DNA of 64,000 bases from a filamentous cyanobacterium CCP3 (lineage in GTDB: Bacteria; Cyanobacteriota; Cyanobacteriia; Phormidesmidales; Phormidesmidaceae): contig PYGV01000002.1 in assembly GCA_003022385.1 (NCBI GenBank), positions 1-64,000 of the forward strand. The letters run 5' to 3'. Of the stretch, positions 34,288-45,507 are shown one piece after another; position 1 is the first letter of the stretch; each line of letters opens with the position of its first letter. The notes below the pieces were generated by a model. It saw only the letters and a list, made by a program, of their open reading frames with translations, was not told where the DNA came from and ran no database searches. Position numbers and translations under genes: made by a program.

Positions 34288-34923
34288 GTGGCAGTCGGTA
34301 TTCTTGGCAAAAAACTGGGCATGACCCAGATATTCGATGAGGCAGGCAATGCTATCCCCGTTACGGTGGTGCAGGCTGGCCCCTGTGTAGTCACTCAAGT
34401 CAAGACCAAAGACACCGATGGCTATGCGTCCATTCAGCTTGGCTTTGATGAGGTGACCGAGAAGAAGCTAAACAAGCCTGAGCTGGGCCACCTCGCCAAG
34501 TCGGGTAGCGCTCCCCTGCGTCATCTGAAAGAGTATCGGGTAGAGGCTGCCGATAGTTTTGAGCTAGGGCAAACGGTCACAGCTGAAACCTTTACGGCTG
34601 GTCAGCTGGTAGATGTGACCGGCAAGAGCATGGGTCGTGGCTTTGCTGGCTATCAAAAGCGCCACAACTTCCGCCGTGGTCCGATGGCTCACGGTTCTAA
34701 AAACCACCGCCTGCCGGGCTCGACAGGTGCGGGTACTACCCCTGGCCGGGTCTACCCTGGTAAGCGCATGGCCGGTCAGTACGGTAATACCAAGGTGACC
34801 ATTCGCAAGCTGGAAGTGGTGAGAGTAGACAGCGATCGCAACCTGCTATTGATTAAAGGCGCTATCCCCGGCAAGCCCGGTGGGTTGCTGAGTATTGCCC
34901 CAGCCCAATGGGTTAAGGCTTAG
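34288..34923 (+). CDS. rplC: 50S ribosomal protein L3
   Basis: 211 aa. Starts at GTG 34288 with GGGAGA upstream: [26 protein letters not shown]. The conserved loop [39 protein letters not shown] reaches the peptidyl-transferase centre. It is first in the plus-strand cluster; rpsJ is absent, as usual in cyanobacteria where it lies with the tuf genes. Confidence 0.97.
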   Translation: MAVGILGKKLGMTQIFDEAGNAIPVTVVQAGPCVVTQVKTKDTDGYASIQLGFDEVTEKKLNKPELGHLAKSGSAPLRHLKEYRVEAADSFELGQTVTAETFTAGQLVDVTGKSMGRGFAGYQKRHNFRRGPMAHGSKNHRLPGSTGAGTTPGRVYPGKRMAGQYGNTKVTIRKLEVVRVDSDRNLLLIKGAIPGKPGGLLSIAPAQWVKA

Positions 34924-34988
34924 TTCAGCAGACAGCGGACAGTTCGGCCTCTAGGCATTCAAAGCTTTTTAAGAGATAGGTTCAGACA

Positions 34989-35621
34989 ATGGTTGAGTGC
35001 GTTGTAAAAAACTGGGAGGGCGAAGAGGCGGGTACGGCATCCCTAGATCTTCAGGTTGCCAAAGCCGAATCTGCCTCTCATATCGTCCATCGTGCCCTAG
35101 TGCGGCAGATGAACAATGCTCGCCAGGGAACGGCTTCTACTAAAACCCGCGCTGAGGTTAGAGGTGGTGGTCGCAAGCCCTGGCGGCAGAAAGGAACGGG
35201 GCGGGCTCGGGCTGGCTCCAACCGCTCTCCTCTGTGGCGTGGCGGTGGCGGTATTTTTGGCCCCAAGCCCCGTGATTACACCGTCAAGATGAACCGCAAG
35301 GAGCGGCGACTTGCCCTGCGCACCGCTCTCCAAGGCCGAATTGATGATTTGGTGGTGGTTGAAGGGTTTGAGGACAAGTTCTCTCGCCCCAAAACCCGCG
35401 ATCTGCTCGATGCGATTGACCGCTGGGGCATTGATCCCAACGCCAAAATTTTGCTGGTAATTGCCGAACGGCAAGAGCTGGTTTATCTGTCAGCTCGCAA
35501 CCTTGAGAACGTCAAGCTGATTACCGCTGCCAACCTCAATGTTCATGATTTACTCAACGCCGACCATCTAGTAATTACATCCCCAGCCCTTGAGGCCATC
35601 CAGGAGGTTTACAGTGATTAA
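34989..35621 (+). CDS. rplD: 50S ribosomal protein L4
   Basis: 210 aa with the exit-tunnel loop [35 protein letters not shown]. In other bacteria L4 also represses its own operon, which makes it a candidate ligand for the leader at 34147. Confidence 0.97.
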   Translation: MVECVVKNWEGEEAGTASLDLQVAKAESASHIVHRALVRQMNNARQGTASTKTRAEVRGGGRKPWRQKGTGRARAGSNRSPLWRGGGGIFGPKPRDYTVKMNRKERRLALRTALQGRIDDLVVVEGFEDKFSRPKTRDLLDAIDRWGIDPNAKILLVIAERQELVYLSARNLENVKLITAANLNVHDLLNADHLVITSPALEAIQEVYSD

Positions 35622-35919
35622 TGCCGCAAACACCCCATCTTTGGCTGATTTAATCCGCCGACCCCTGGTAACCGAAAAAGCAACGCTCCTGTTGGAGAAT
35701 AACCAGTACGTCTTCGAGGTTGACCCCCGCGCCAACAAACTGCAGATCAAGGCGGCGATCGAAGAGTTGTTTGACGTTAAGGTGGTTGCGGTCAATACCT
35801 ACAATCCTCCTAAGAAAAAGCGCCGGATGGGTCGTTTTGTTGGGCACCGCCCCCACTACAAGCGCTCTGTGGTCACCCTGGCCGCTGGCGATTCTATCCC
35901 CCTCTTCCCCGACCTCTAA
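35614..35919 (+). CDS. rplW: 50S ribosomal protein L23
   Basis: 101 aa. GTG 35614 is chosen because AGGAGG precedes it; it overlaps the end of rplD by 8 bases. Signatures: [25 protein letters not shown] and [26 protein letters not shown]23 lines the tunnel exit and docks SRP and trigger factor. Confidence 0.95.
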   Translation: MINAANTPSLADLIRRPLVTEKATLLLENNQYVFEVDPRANKLQIKAAIEELFDVKVVAVNTYNPPKKKRRMGRFVGHRPHYKRSVVTLAAGDSIPLFPDL

Positions 35920-35983
35920 CGGGTTGACAGAGTTAAATTTTTCACTAGTCCGACCTTTAGCCGTGTAGCCAGCAAGTAATCCC

Positions 35984-36847
35984 ATGGGCATCCGTTCCTA
36001 CCGACCCTATACCCCTGGTACTCGTGAGCGAACCGTTTCCGAGTTTGCCGAGATCACCCGCAGCGAGCCTGAAAAGTCGCTGACCAAGTCGAAGCATCGT
36101 CCCAAGGGACGCAACAATCGTGGGGTAATCACCTGTCGTCACCGTGGCGGTGGCCACAAGCGTCTGTACCGCGTCGTTGACTTCCGTCGCGACAAACTGG
36201 GCGTTCCTGCCAAGGTCGCCTCCATTGAATACGACCCCAACCGCAATGCCCGCATCTCTCTGCTTCACTACGAGGACGGCGAGAAGCGCTATATCCTGGC
36301 CCCCGGTGGGCTAGCCGTTGGCAGCACGGTAATCTCTGGGCCGGATGCGCCCCTAGAGGTGGGCAACGCCCTGCCTCTCTACAAGATTCCTCTGGGTACG
36401 ACGGTTCACAACGTCGAGATGCAGGTTGGCAAAGGCGGCCAAATGGTGCGCTCGGCTGGCGCCGGGGCTCAAGTCGTTGCTAAAGAAGGTGACTACGTCA
36501 CCCTCAAGCTACCCTCCACTGAGGTGCGCATGGTGCGTCGAGAGTGCTACGCCACTATTGGTCAGGTAGGCAATGCTGACGTTCGCAACGTCAGTCTGGG
36601 TAAGGCAGGCCGCAAGCGCTGGCTGGGTCGTCGTCCTGAAGTGCGTGGTAGCGTCATGAACCCAGTCGACCACCCCCACGGTGGTGGTGAGGGTAGGGCC
36701 CCAATTGGACGCTCTGGCCCGGTCACCCCTTGGGGTAAACCTGCTCTAGGCTACAAGACCCGCAAGAAAAATAAGGACAGCGATAAATATGTGGTGCGTC
36801 GCCGCCGTCGCGTGTCTAAGCGAGGTCGTGGCGGTCGTAACGCCTAG
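35984..36847 (+). CDS. rplB: 50S ribosomal protein L2
   Basis: 287 aa: [20 protein letters not shown], then [21 protein letters not shown], and [18 protein letters not shown] with the histidine needed near the peptidyl-transferase centre. Confidence 0.98.
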   Translation: MGIRSYRPYTPGTRERTVSEFAEITRSEPEKSLTKSKHRPKGRNNRGVITCRHRGGGHKRLYRVVDFRRDKLGVPAKVASIEYDPNRNARISLLHYEDGEKRYILAPGGLAVGSTVISGPDAPLEVGNALPLYKIPLGTTVHNVEMQVGKGGQMVRSAGAGAQVVAKEGDYVTLKLPSTEVRMVRRECYATIGQVGNADVRNVSLGKAGRKRWLGRRPEVRGSVMNPVDHPHGGGEGRAPIGRSGPVTPWGKPALGYKTRKKNKDSDKYVVRRRRRVSKRGRGGRNA

Positions 36848-36910
36848 GCGTTGTCTGCGTGTTCTGTCTCGGTTGGCTAATTTTTGAATTGTTATTGGCG
36901 CTGAAGCATC

Positions 36911-37189
36911 ATGTCTCGCTCATTGAAAAAAGGTCCTTTTGTGGCCGATCACCTGCTCTCTAAAATTGAAGCCCTCAACACCAAAGGTGATAAGCAGGTG
37001 ATCAAAACCTGGTCACGGGCATCGACAATTTTGCCCCAGATGATTGGTCACACCATTGCGGTGCACAACGGCCGTCAGCATGTGCCGGTCTATGTCACTG
37101 AGCAGATGGTGGGCCACAAGCTGGGCGAATTTGCCCCCACGCGAACCTTTCGCGGCCACGCTAAGACCGATAAAAAAGCTCGTCGTTAG
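36911..37189 (+). CDS. rpsS: 30S ribosomal protein S19
   Basis: 92 aa: [23 protein letters not shown] and [34 protein letters not shown]. Normal length for bacteria and plastids. Confidence 0.98.
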   Translation: MSRSLKKGPFVADHLLSKIEALNTKGDKQVIKTWSRASTILPQMIGHTIAVHNGRQHVPVYVTEQMVGHKLGEFAPTRTFRGHAKTDKKARR

Positions 37190-37213
37190 GTATTACGTAG
37201 AGGAACTGGAGAA

Positions 37214-37570
37214 ATGGCTGTAGATACCTCAGAGCAGGTTAAAGCGGTGGCCCGCTACGTGCGCATGTCGCCCCGCAAGGTGCGCAGAGTGCTCGATCAA
37301 ATTCGCGGCAAGAGCTATCGCGACGCGCTCATTATTCTAGAGTTTATGCCCTATAAAGCCTGCGAACCGATTATTAAAGTGCTGCGTTCGGCAGTCGCAA
37401 ATGCGGAACACAACAACGGACTGGACCCTGCTGGTTTGATTGTGAGCGAGGCGTTTGCCGATGCTGGGCCGGCGCTAAAGCGGTTCCGGCCTCGAGCGCA
37501 GGGGCGAGCCTACCAGATTCGTAAGCCAACTTGTCACATCACCATTGCCGTAGCTCCGGCTGCCGAATAG
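37214..37570 (+). CDS. rplV: 50S ribosomal protein L22
   Basis: 118 aa: [31 protein letters not shown] and the tunnel hairpin [32 protein letters not shown] precedes the ATG. Confidence 0.97.
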   Translation: MAVDTSEQVKAVARYVRMSPRKVRRVLDQIRGKSYRDALIILEFMPYKACEPIIKVLRSAVANAEHNNGLDPAGLIVSEAFADAGPALKRFRPRAQGRAYQIRKPTCHITIAVAPAAE

Positions 37571-37642
37571 CGAGTGTTCGCTAGATTGATGCCGCCGTTC
37601 AAACACCAGTTGTTTAAGCACCTATTTCCAGAGGGTTAGTTC

Positions 37643-38374
37643 GTGGGACACAAGATTCATCCAACCGGGTTTCGCCTTGGTGTAGTTCAAGATCACCGCT
37701 CTCGCTGGTTTGCAGAGGGAACTCGTTATCCTGATCTGCTCCAGGAGGACTACCGCATTCGTGAGTACGTTCAGAAAACCTTGAGTAATGCTGGCATTGC
37801 CGATATTCGTATTGAGCGCAAAGCTGACCAGATTGATCTTGAAGTGCGAACGGCCCGCCCTGGGGTGGTCGTCGGTCGCGGTGGTGCTGGCATCGAAGCC
37901 CTGCGCGTGGGTGTGCAAAAGTTGCTCAAAGATTCCAGTCGTCAGATTCGCGTCAACGTGGTCGAGGTGAATCGGGTTGATGCCGATGCAGCTCTGGTAG
38001 CGGAGTACATCATTCAGCAGCTAGAGCGCCGGGTTTCTTTTCGTCGGGTCGTTCGTCAGGCGATTCAGCGGGCTCAGCGAGCTGGGGTTGAGGGCATCAA
38101 AATTCAGGTGAGCGGTCGCTTAAATGGCGCTGAAATTGCTCGCACTGAATGGACTCGCGAGGGTCGAGTGCCTCTCCACACCCTACGGGCTGACGTTGAC
38201 TACGCCTACACTACGGCCCAAACGACCTACGGTATTTTGGGTGTCAAAGTGTGGATCTTTAAAGGCGAGATCATTCCTGGTCAGGAAGAAGTTCCAGCGG
38301 CTCCCAATGCTCAGCCTCGACGACGGCAGCCCCGGCGACGGCAGCAGTTTGAAGACCGCTCTAACGAAGACTAG
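37643..38374 (+). CDS. rpsC: 30S ribosomal protein S3
   Basis: 243 aa from GTG 37643: [25 protein letters not shown] domain [15 protein letters not shown], and [26 protein letters not shown]. The C-terminal tail is Gln/Arg-rich ([18 protein letters not shown]). Confidence 0.97.
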   Translation: MGHKIHPTGFRLGVVQDHRSRWFAEGTRYPDLLQEDYRIREYVQKTLSNAGIADIRIERKADQIDLEVRTARPGVVVGRGGAGIEALRVGVQKLLKDSSRQIRVNVVEVNRVDADAALVAEYIIQQLERRVSFRRVVRQAIQRAQRAGVEGIKIQVSGRLNGAEIARTEWTREGRVPLHTLRADVDYAYTTAQTTYGILGVKVWIFKGEIIPGQEEVPAAPNAQPRRRQPRRRQQFEDRSNED

Positions 38375-38447
38375 AGCTCACCCCGCGTTTCTTTGATCAC
38401 TCCAATTTTTGATTACTTTTGACCTGTGACTTCACGAGTGCCGATCC

Positions 38448-38867
38448 ATGCTTAGTCCAAAACGAACTAAATTTCGCAAGCAGCACCGCGGACGTATGCG
38501 CGGGATGGCTCAGCGGGGCAGCGACATCAACTTTGGCGATTTTGCCCTCCAGGCCACTGAGCCCTGCTGGTTGACCTCTCGTCAGATTGAGGCTGCTCGT
38601 CGAGCGATGACTCGCTACGTCCGACGGGGCGGCAAAATCTGGATTCGCGTTTTCCCGGACAAGCCTGTGACCATGCGTCCGGCAGAGACCCGAATGGGTT
38701 CGGGTAAAGGTAATCCGGAGTATTGGGTTGCTGTGGTAAAGCCAGGTCGCATTGTCTTTGAGATTGCTGGTGTACCCGAAGCGACTGCCCGCGAGGCTAT
38801 GCGACTTGCTGCCTTCAAGCTGCCTTTCAAGACCAAGTTCATCGCGCGTGACAGTAAGGAGGCATAG
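38448..38867 (+). CDS. rplP: 50S ribosomal protein L16
   Basis: 139 aa: [18 protein letters not shown] and [35 protein letters not shown]. It is separated by three bases from rpmC. Confidence 0.98.
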   Translation: MLSPKRTKFRKQHRGRMRGMAQRGSDINFGDFALQATEPCWLTSRQIEAARRAMTRYVRRGGKIWIRVFPDKPVTMRPAETRMGSGKGNPEYWVAVVKPGRIVFEIAGVPEATAREAMRLAAFKLPFKTKFIARDSKEA

Positions 38868-38870
38868 GCA

Positions 38871-39143
38871 ATGGCACTCTCAAAAGTTAAAGACGCCCGC
38901 GGCCTTAGTGATGAAGAGCTGCTGAGCGCGATCGCTGATACCAAGCGTGAGCTCTTTCAACTGCGCTTTCAAAAGGCTACCCGGCAGCTAGATAAGCAAA
39001 ACCACCAGTTTAAGCATGCTCGTCATCGCCTGGCTCAGCTGATGACGGTTCAGCGCGAGCGTCAGCTAGCCGCCCTAGAAGAAGAGTTAGTGGCTCAGGC
39101 CAACACTGTGGCAGCGGCCACAACAGAATCGGTATCAGTGTAG
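38871..39143 (+). CDS. rpmC: 50S ribosomal protein L29
   Basis: 90 aa, longer than the usual 60-70 because of a C-terminal extension ([24 protein letters not shown]). The core [27 protein letters not shown] and [17 protein letters not shown] is typical of L29. Confidence 0.94.
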   Translation: MALSKVKDARGLSDEELLSAIADTKRELFQLRFQKATRQLDKQNHQFKHARHRLAQLMTVQRERQLAALEEELVAQANTVAAATTESVSV

Positions 39144-39159
39144 GGAATAGGTGAAGCAG

Positions 39160-39411
39160 ATGGCGGTTAAAGAACGAGTAGGGATGGTAGTCAGCAACAA
39201 GATGGATAAAACCGTCGTGGTTGCTGTGGAGAGTCGGACGTCCCATCCTAAGTACGGCAAGATTGTGGTGCGGACCAAGCGCTACAAGGCCCACGACGAG
39301 GAAAATACGTGCCAGGAAGGCGATCAGGTGCGGATTCTTGAGACTCGTCCCCTGAGCCGAACCAAGCGCTGGGTGGTGGCTGACATTGTTAATCGCGCGG
39401 CAGACGCATAG
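39160..39411 (+). CDS. rpsQ: 30S ribosomal protein S17
   Basis: 83 aa: [37 protein letters not shown] 39160 is preferred over GTG 39151 because AGGTGAAG then stands at the ribosome-site position. Confidence 0.96.
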   Translation: MAVKERVGMVVSNKMDKTVVVAVESRTSHPKYGKIVVRTKRYKAHDEENTCQEGDQVRILETRPLSRTKRWVVADIVNRAADA

Positions 39412-39420
39412 GGGGAGATT

Positions 39421-39786
39421 GTGATTCAGCAAGAATCGTACTTAAACGTGGCAGACAACAGTGGCGCTCGGAAGCTTATGTGCATTCGCGTGCTGGGCGG
39501 CAATCGTCGCTATGCCGGGGTCGGTGATGTGATTATCGCCGTTGTCAAAGATGCCCTACCCAATATGGGCGTCAAGAAGTCGGATGTGGTGCGCGCCGTA
39601 GTCGTGCGTACAAAGAAGGGGTTGCGCCGCAGCAGTGGTATGAGCATTCGTTTTGATGACAATGCTGCTGTGATTATTAACCAGGACGGCAACCCCAAGG
39701 GCACTCGTGTGTTTGGGCCGGTTGCCCGTGAACTGCGCGACAAAAACTTTACCAAGATTGTTTCGCTGGCACCGGAGGTTCTCTAA
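39421..39786 (+). CDS. rplN: 50S ribosomal protein L14
   Basis: 121 aa from GTG 39421 with GGGGGAG before it: [26 protein letters not shown]. The stop TAA shares one base with the rplX start, so translation is coupled. Confidence 0.98.
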   Translation: MIQQESYLNVADNSGARKLMCIRVLGGNRRYAGVGDVIIAVVKDALPNMGVKKSDVVRAVVVRTKKGLRRSSGMSIRFDDNAAVIINQDGNPKGTRVFGPVARELRDKNFTKIVSLAPEVL

Positions 39787-40133
39787 TGGCAACACCGTCT
39801 AAAACACCCGTACGTCAAAAGGTTCACGTGCGTAAAGGGGATACGGTTCAGGTGATTGCTGGACGCGATCGTGGCAAAGTGGGCGAAATACTCACTGTTA
39901 TCCCCAAAACCAGCCAGGTGATTGTGCAGGGCGTCAACATTCGCACCAAGCACGTCAAGCCTCAGCAAGAGGGAGAATCTGGGCAAATTGTGACCCAAGA
40001 GGCTCCTATCCACAGCTCCAACGTCATGCTGTACTCCGAGAAAGAGAAAGTAGCCAGTCGAATTGCTTACACCTTTACCGAAGACGGCCGTAAGGTGCGA
40101 ATGCTGAAAAAGACCGGAGAAATCATTGACTAG
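39786..40133 (+). CDS. rplX: 50S ribosomal protein L24
   Basis: 115 aa with the KOW motif [35 protein letters not shown]. It is an early assembly protein of the large subunit. Confidence 0.97.
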   Translation: MATPSKTPVRQKVHVRKGDTVQVIAGRDRGKVGEILTVIPKTSQVIVQGVNIRTKHVKPQQEGESGQIVTQEAPIHSSNVMLYSEKEKVASRIAYTFTEDGRKVRMLKKTGEIID

Positions 40134-40194
40134 GCCCGCTGGCCAACCCTAACTTTAGTCCTGACCAAGCCCAGGAAAGCAGAAGCAACGACCC

Positions 40195-40740
40195 ATGACC
40201 GACCAGCTCAAGACCCTCTACAAAGACACAGTCGTACCTAAGCTGATGGAGCAGTTTAAGTACGAAAATATCCACCAGGTGCCGAAAGTTGTCAAGGTGA
40301 CGGTTAACCGAGGCCTTGGTGAAGCCTCTCAGAATGCTAAGGCTCTGGAATCTTCCCTGAGCGAGCTCGCCCTGATCACTGGTCAACGCCCAGTGGTAAC
40401 CCGTGCCAAGAAGGCGATCGCAGGTTTCAAAATTCGCCAGGGCATGCCCGTGGGGATCATGGTAACCCTGCGCTCCGATCGCATGTATGCCTTTCTAAAT
40501 CGTCTTATCAACCTGACTCTGCCCCGGATTCGTGACTTTCGCGGTATCAGCCCCAAAAGCTTCGACGGGCGTGGCAATTACACCCTAGGTCTGCGGGAGC
40601 AGCTCATCTTTCCTGAAATTAACTACGACAGCATTGATCAGATTCGCGGTATGGACATCACCATTGTGACCACCGCCAGCACCGACGAAGAAGGCCGAGC
40701 ACTACTCAAGGAATTGGGTATGCCGTTCCGTGACAACTAA
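40195..40740 (+). CDS. rplE: 50S ribosomal protein L5
   Basis: 181 aa: [21 protein letters not shown], then [31 protein letters not shown] and [22 protein letters not shown]. It contacts 5S rRNA and P-site tRNA. Confidence 0.98.
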   Translation: MTDQLKTLYKDTVVPKLMEQFKYENIHQVPKVVKVTVNRGLGEASQNAKALESSLSELALITGQRPVVTRAKKAIAGFKIRQGMPVGIMVTLRSDRMYAFLNRLINLTLPRIRDFRGISPKSFDGRGNYTLGLREQLIFPEINYDSIDQIRGMDITIVTTASTDEEGRALLKELGMPFRDN

Positions 40741-40766
40741 CACAGGTTTATACGCGTACTAGAACT

Positions 40767-41168
40767 ATGGCTGCTAACGACACAATTGCGGATATGTTGA
40801 CTCGCATTAGGAATGCGAATCTAGCGCGGCACCAAACCGTGGGCATTCCTTCTACCCGGATGACCCGGAGTATTGCCAAGGTACTGAAGGAGGAAGGCTT
40901 TATCACTGATTACTCTGAGACTACCGTTGAAGAACGGCCTCAGCTAGTGGTTGCCCTCAAGTACAAGGGCAAAACTCGTCAGCCCATCATTCGTAATCTC
41001 ACCCGCGTTAGTAAGCCCGGTCTACGCGTGTACTCCAACCGGAAAGAGCTGCCTCGGGTGCTGGGTGGTATCGGCATTGCCATTGTCTCTACCTCCAGCG
41101 GCATTATGACCGATCGCGATGCTCGCCGTCAGGGGATTGGCGGTGAAGTGCTTTGCTATGTCTGGTAG
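40767..41168 (+). CDS. rpsH: 30S ribosomal protein S8
   Basis: 133 aa: [28 protein letters not shown] and the C-terminal [27 protein letters not shown] 99-bp spacer before rplF is longer than others in the cluster; I see no gene in it. Confidence 0.98.
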   Translation: MAANDTIADMLTRIRNANLARHQTVGIPSTRMTRSIAKVLKEEGFITDYSETTVEERPQLVVALKYKGKTRQPIIRNLTRVSKPGLRVYSNRKELPRVLGGIGIAIVSTSSGIMTDRDARRQGIGGEVLCYVW

Positions 41169-41267
41169 TTAAGTTGGTCAGGTAGGGGGGGTGGCGAATC
41201 GGTGCCATCCCCTACCGCTAGTTATGTAGGGCGTTATCGAGTGCTAAGGATTTAGGAGTTTTGCATC

Positions 41268-41807
41268 ATGTCACGTATTGGCAAACGGCCAATTCCAGTC
41301 CCGGCTAAGGTGTCAATCACGATTGACGGGCAGGATGTTCAGGTTAAAGGGCCTAAGGGTGAGCTGTCTCGCACCTTGCCCAGCGGTGTCGTAGTAGTTC
41401 AAGACGGTGACACCGTGCTGGTGAACCGCAAAGATGATTCGCGGCTGGCCCGTGAGCGTCATGGGCTTTGCCGCACCCTGGTGGCTAACATGGTTGAAGG
41501 GGTTTCCAACGGATACCAGAAGCGTCTGGAAATTCAGGGCATTGGCTACCGGGCTCAGGTGCAGGGCCGCAACCTAAACCTCAGTTTGGGCTATAGCCAT
41601 CCCGTGGTATTTGAACCCCCAGCGGGTATTGAATTCGCGGTTGAAAACAACACCAATGTGGTCATCAGCGGTATTGATAAAGAGTTGGTCGGTAATATTG
41701 CGGCCAGCATTCGGGCGAGCCGTCCGCCTGAACCCTACAAGGGTAAGGGCGTGCGCTACGCCGGTGAGCAGGTCAGACGTAAGGCCGGTAAGTCAGGGAA
41801 GAAGTAA
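41268..41807 (+). CDS. rplF: 50S ribosomal protein L6
   Basis: 179 aa: [32 protein letters not shown], and the C-terminal [25 protein letters not shown] typical of L6. Confidence 0.98.
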   Translation: MSRIGKRPIPVPAKVSITIDGQDVQVKGPKGELSRTLPSGVVVVQDGDTVLVNRKDDSRLARERHGLCRTLVANMVEGVSNGYQKRLEIQGIGYRAQVQGRNLNLSLGYSHPVVFEPPAGIEFAVENNTNVVISGIDKELVGNIAASIRASRPPEPYKGKGVRYAGEQVRRKAGKSGKK

Positions 41808-41810
41808 GCC

Positions 41811-42170
41811 ATGAAAGCAAGTCGTAAAGAATTAACTCGTCGCCGTCACGCCCGCATTCGCCGCCGCGTGTTTGGCACCCCTGAACGGCCCCGTTTGGCC
41901 GTGTTTCGCTCGAATCAGCATATCTACGCTCAAATCATTGACGATACGATTCACCACACGCTGGTGGCCGCATCGACCGTTGAGCCAGATGTTTTGACGG
42001 ATGAAACAGGCGCGACCCAGGACTCTGCTGCCGTGGTTGGCAAGCTAGTGGCTGAGCGAGCATTGAAGGCTGGTATAACTCAGGTTGTTTTTGACCGGGG
42101 CGGCAAGCTTTACCACGGTCGAGTAGCAGCTCTGGCCGATGCGGCCCGGGAAGCTGGCTTGAGCCTCTAG
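41811..42170 (+). CDS. rplR: 50S ribosomal protein L18
   Basis: 119 aa: [35 protein letters not shown] and [26 protein letters not shown]. It binds 5S rRNA and starts three bases after rplF. Confidence 0.98.
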   Translation: MKASRKELTRRRHARIRRRVFGTPERPRLAVFRSNQHIYAQIIDDTIHHTLVAASTVEPDVLTDETGATQDSAAVVGKLVAERALKAGITQVVFDRGGKLYHGRVAALADAAREAGLSL

Positions 42171-42239
42171 GACTTCAATCGCTAGTTAAAATCCGAAAAC
42201 ACCTAATTTTGCTTGATGTAAACGAGGCTGGGGAAAGGC

Positions 42240-42761
42240 ATGGCAAACCGTCGTAAAGAAGCGCGTACTAAAGAGAAAAAAACCGACTGGCAAGAGCGCG
42301 TCGTTCAAATTCGTCGCGTCACTAAGGTCGTGAAGGGGGGTAAAAAGCTCAGCTTCCGGGCCATTGTCGTGGTTGGTAACGAGAAGGGCCAGGTCGGCGT
42401 TGGCGTTGGCAAGGCCGGGGATGTGATTGGTGCTGTGAAGAAAGGCGTAGCCGACGGCAAAAAGCACCTGGTCGATGTGCCCCTAACCCGCTCCTACTCC
42501 ATCCCCCATCCATCGAATGGGATTGGTGGCGGTGCCAAGGTGTTCATGCGTCCTGCGGCCCCTGGTACTGGAGTAATTGCCGGTGGTGCTGTACGCACTG
42601 TGTTGGAACTGGCCGGGGTTCGTAATGTGTTGGCCAAGCAGCTGGGGTCTAATAATCCCCTCAATAACGCTCGGGCCGCTGCAGATGCCCTGGCCTCTCT
42701 GCGCACCTTCGCTGATGTAGCTGAAGAGCGGGATATTCCGGTCGAAAATCTGTACGTTTAA
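42240..42761 (+). CDS. rpsE: 30S ribosomal protein S5
   Basis: 173 aa: [43 protein letters not shown], then [31 protein letters not shown]. The basic N-terminus ([14 protein letters not shown]) is of plastid and cyanobacterial type. Confidence 0.98.
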   Translation: MANRRKEARTKEKKTDWQERVVQIRRVTKVVKGGKKLSFRAIVVVGNEKGQVGVGVGKAGDVIGAVKKGVADGKKHLVDVPLTRSYSIPHPSNGIGGGAKVFMRPAAPGTGVIAGGAVRTVLELAGVRNVLAKQLGSNNPLNNARAAADALASLRTFADVAEERDIPVENLYV

Positions 42762-42796
42762 GTCTTTCGGTATCACTGTTTTTATTTTCCTCAGCC

Positions 42797-43243
42797 ATGA
42801 GAATCAACGACGCACAACCACAAGCAGGCTCCAAGCGCCGCCGCCGTCGCGTAGGTCGCGGTATTTCAGCGGGCCAGGGCGCTAGCTGCGGTTTCGGTAT
42901 GCGGGGCCAAAAGTCGCGATCGGGTAGCGGTACTCGACCCGGCTTCGAGGGTGGCCAAATGCCCCTCTACCGCCGTATTCCAAAACTTAAGCATTTTCCC
43001 CTGGTCAACCAGAAAGAATACACCATCATCAACATCAAGGGTCTGGCCGATTTGGCAGCGGGTACCGATGTATCCCTTGAGTCGCTTTTAGAAGCCGGCA
43101 TCTTGACTACTAACGATGGTCCTCTAAAGGTGCTGGGTGATGGTGAATTGAGCGTAGCGCTAAACGTTAAGGCTGCCGCATTTACCAAGTCGGCCAAAGA
43201 GAAAATTGAGCAAGCTGGTGGCACCTGCGAAGTGGCTGCATAG
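42797..43243 (+). CDS. rplO: 50S ribosomal protein L15
   Basis: 148 aa: [53 protein letters not shown]. It precedes secY as in almost all bacteria. Confidence 0.98.
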   Translation: MRINDAQPQAGSKRRRRRVGRGISAGQGASCGFGMRGQKSRSGSGTRPGFEGGQMPLYRRIPKLKHFPLVNQKEYTIINIKGLADLAAGTDVSLESLLEAGILTTNDGPLKVLGDGELSVALNVKAAAFTKSAKEKIEQAGGTCEVAA

Positions 43244-43352
43244 CGCGATGGTTCTCCTATCCCTTAGACTGAGATGAGGGGGGTGTCTATAGCGTCTATA
43301 GGTGCCAACTGCCACAAATGTATTGCTAAACGTAGGGCTGAGGTATTGTTGC

Positions 43353-44666
43353 ATGGTCGTAAGTCGGGGTAAAAATCCCAGCGCGCAGGAAACGTTTATG
43401 CAGATGGCCCAGGCCGCTGGCCTGCGCAGTCGTCTGCTGGTAACCCTGGGTCTGTTGGTATTGGTCAGGCTAGGAATTTTTATTCCGGTCCCAGGCATTG
43501 ATCGTCAGGCTTTTGCCGCGTCGATTCAGTCGGGAAGCCTGGCGGGGTTTGTGGGCTTCTTAGATATCTTTGTGGGCGGCGGTCTGTCGGCCCTGGGTAT
43601 CTTTGCCCTGGGGATTTTGCCCTTCATCAATGCCTCGATTATCATGCAGCTGCTGACAGCGGCACTGCCTCAGCTAGAAGACCTCCAGAAAAATGAGGGC
43701 GAGGCTGGCCGACGCAAGATTTCTCAGATCACCCGCTACGTTGCTCTGGGTTGGGCAATTTTGCAGAGTACGCTGCTTTCCTCCTTCTTGCTGTACCAGT
43801 TTGCAGAAGTTCCAGGCCCGGCTTTTGTTGCTCAAACGGTAATTGCTCTGACCGCAGGCTCAATGTTTGTGATGTGGGTGGGTGAGCTAATTACCGAGCG
43901 CGGTATTGGTAATGGCGCTTCGCTGCTGATTTTCCTCAACATTGTGTCGACTCTGCCTCGCTCTTTGGGGCAGACTATTGAGCTGGCTCAGAGCGGCGAT
44001 CGCGGCCTCGTGGGCGGCGTCATTATTCTCATGCTGGCCTTCTTGGCCATGATTGTCGGTATTGTCTTTGTGCAGGAGGGCACTCGTCGGATTCCCATTA
44101 TTTCTGCTCGCCGCCAGGTGGGCCGCAAGCTGTACCTGGAGCAGAGCAACTATCTGCCCCTGCGCCTCAACCAGGGCGGAGTAATGCCGATTATCTTTGC
44201 CTCTGCGGTGCTGGTGTTGCCCATTTCGCTGACTCAGTACGTGTCTAATCCGGCGTTCGGTCAGTTTGTGAATAACTACCTGAATCCGACCTCCTGGTTC
44301 TACGTTTCGCTTTACCTGGTATTAATTCTCTTCTTTAGCTACTTTTACTCATCGCTGGTGATGAATCCTGACGATGTCTCCCGCAACCTAAAGAAAATGG
44401 GAGCCAGCATTCCTGGCATTCGCCCTGGCAAAGCTACTACTGAGTACATCAGCCGTATCCTGAATCGCTTGACATTCTTAGGTGCTATCTTCTTGGGGAT
44501 GGTCGCGGTTGTGCCTAGCGCTGTCGAGAGCCTGACTCGGGTACAGACTTTTCGCGGCTTTGGTGCCACGTCACTCCTGATTTTGGTGGGTGTTGCCATT
44601 GATACAGCTAAGCAAATTCAGACCTACGTGATTTCCCAGCGCTACGAAGGAATGGTGAAACAGTAG
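43353..44666 (+). CDS. secY: Preprotein translocase subunit SecY
   Basis: 437 aa with ten membrane helices, the channel of the Sec pathway in plasma and thylakoid membranes. I use ATG 43353 (MVVSRGKNPSAQETFMQMAQAAGLR), the start typical of cyanobacterial SecY; the frame opens at 43302. The plug and pore segments (GIFIPVPGIDR, FALGILPFINASIIMQLL) and cytoplasmic loop C5 (GIRPGKATTEYISRILNRLTFLGA) are intact. Its stop overlaps the adk start by one base. Confidence 0.97.
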   Translation: MVVSRGKNPSAQETFMQMAQAAGLRSRLLVTLGLLVLVRLGIFIPVPGIDRQAFAASIQSGSLAGFVGFLDIFVGGGLSALGIFALGILPFINASIIMQLLTAALPQLEDLQKNEGEAGRRKISQITRYVALGWAILQSTLLSSFLLYQFAEVPGPAFVAQTVIALTAGSMFVMWVGELITERGIGNGASLLIFLNIVSTLPRSLGQTIELAQSGDRGLVGGVIILMLAFLAMIVGIVFVQEGTRRIPIISARRQVGRKLYLEQSNYLPLRLNQGGVMPIIFASAVLVLPISLTQYVSNPAFGQFVNNYLNPTSWFYVSLYLVLILFFSYFYSSLVMNPDDVSRNLKKMGASIPGIRPGKATTEYISRILNRLTFLGAIFLGMVAVVPSAVESLTRVQTFRGFGATSLLILVGVAIDTAKQIQTYVISQRYEGMVKQ

Positions 44667-45220
44667 TGACGCGACTTATTTTTCTAGGTCCACCGGGGGC
44701 AGGTAAGGGTACTCAGGCTGCATTGCTGGCCAAAGATTGTGAGGTACCTCATATTTCTACTGGGGATATTTTGCGATCGGCAGTGGCCGCAGGCAGTGAA
44801 CTAGGTCAAAAGGCCGATCACTACATGAGCGCTGGGGAACTCGTGCCCGATGAGTTGATTCTCGATTTGATTGAGGAGCGTTTAGCTCAAGATGATGCCC
44901 GAAAAGGTTGGCTTCTGGACGGCTTTCCCCGCAACGTGCCTCAGGCAGAGTTTTTGCAGAAGCTGCTGGAGCAGATTGAACAACCTGCCGACTTCGTCAT
45001 TAATCTGGATGTCGAGGATGACGTGATTGTGGCTCGGCTGCTGCAGCGAGGCCGCAAGGATGACGAGGAGTCGGTAATTTTGAACCGACTTGAGGTGTAC
45101 CGTCAGCAAACGGAGCCGCTGATTGAGTTTTATCGCAGCCGTCAGCAGCTGGTGTCGGTGGATGGAAACCAGACCATGGAAGCCGTACATGCCGACCTTC
45201 AGCACCTGGTAATCGAGTAG
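44666..45220 (+). CDS. adk: Adenylate kinase
   Basis: 184 aa: ATP + AMP to 2 ADP. The P-loop is LGPPGAGKGTQAALLA, the AMP site HISTGDILRSAV, and DGFPRNVPQAE follows. The LID is short (RGRKDDEESVILNRLEVY), without the zinc insert of the long form. It starts with GTG overlapping the secY stop. Confidence 0.97.
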   Translation: MTRLIFLGPPGAGKGTQAALLAKDCEVPHISTGDILRSAVAAGSELGQKADHYMSAGELVPDELILDLIEERLAQDDARKGWLLDGFPRNVPQAEFLQKLLEQIEQPADFVINLDVEDDVIVARLLQRGRKDDEESVILNRLEVYRQQTEPLIEFYRSRQQLVSVDGNQTMEAVHADLQHLVIE

Positions 45221-45276
45221 TTGCTGTGGTTATGCTAGAGTTCAGTCGGTTACTTTGCACTTAGGGAGAAGTCAGT

Positions 45277-45501
45277 TTGTCTAAGCAAGACCTAATTGAA
45301 ATGGAGGGTACCATTACCGAATCGCTGCCGAACGCCATGTTCCGGGTCGATTTGGATAATGGGTTCAACGTGTTGGCCCACATTTCAGGGAAAATTCGTC
45401 GTAACTACATCAAGATTTTGCCGGGCGATCGCGTCAAGGTAGAGCTTACCCCCTATGATTTGACCAAGGGGCGCATTACCTATCGCCTTCGCAAAAAGTA
45501 G
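45277..45501 (+). CDS. infA: Translation initiation factor IF-1
   Basis: 74 aa OB-fold protein: [69 protein letters not shown]. It begins with the rare codon TTG 45277, with GGGAGAA upstream; no ATG or GTG is available at this site. It is the last gene of the plus-strand cluster; the next expected gene, rpmJ, is missing here. Confidence 0.96.
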   Translation: MSKQDLIEMEGTITESLPNAMFRVDLDNGFNVLAHISGKIRRNYIKILPGDRVKVELTPYDLTKGRITYRLRKK

Positions 45502-45507
45502 CCTGAC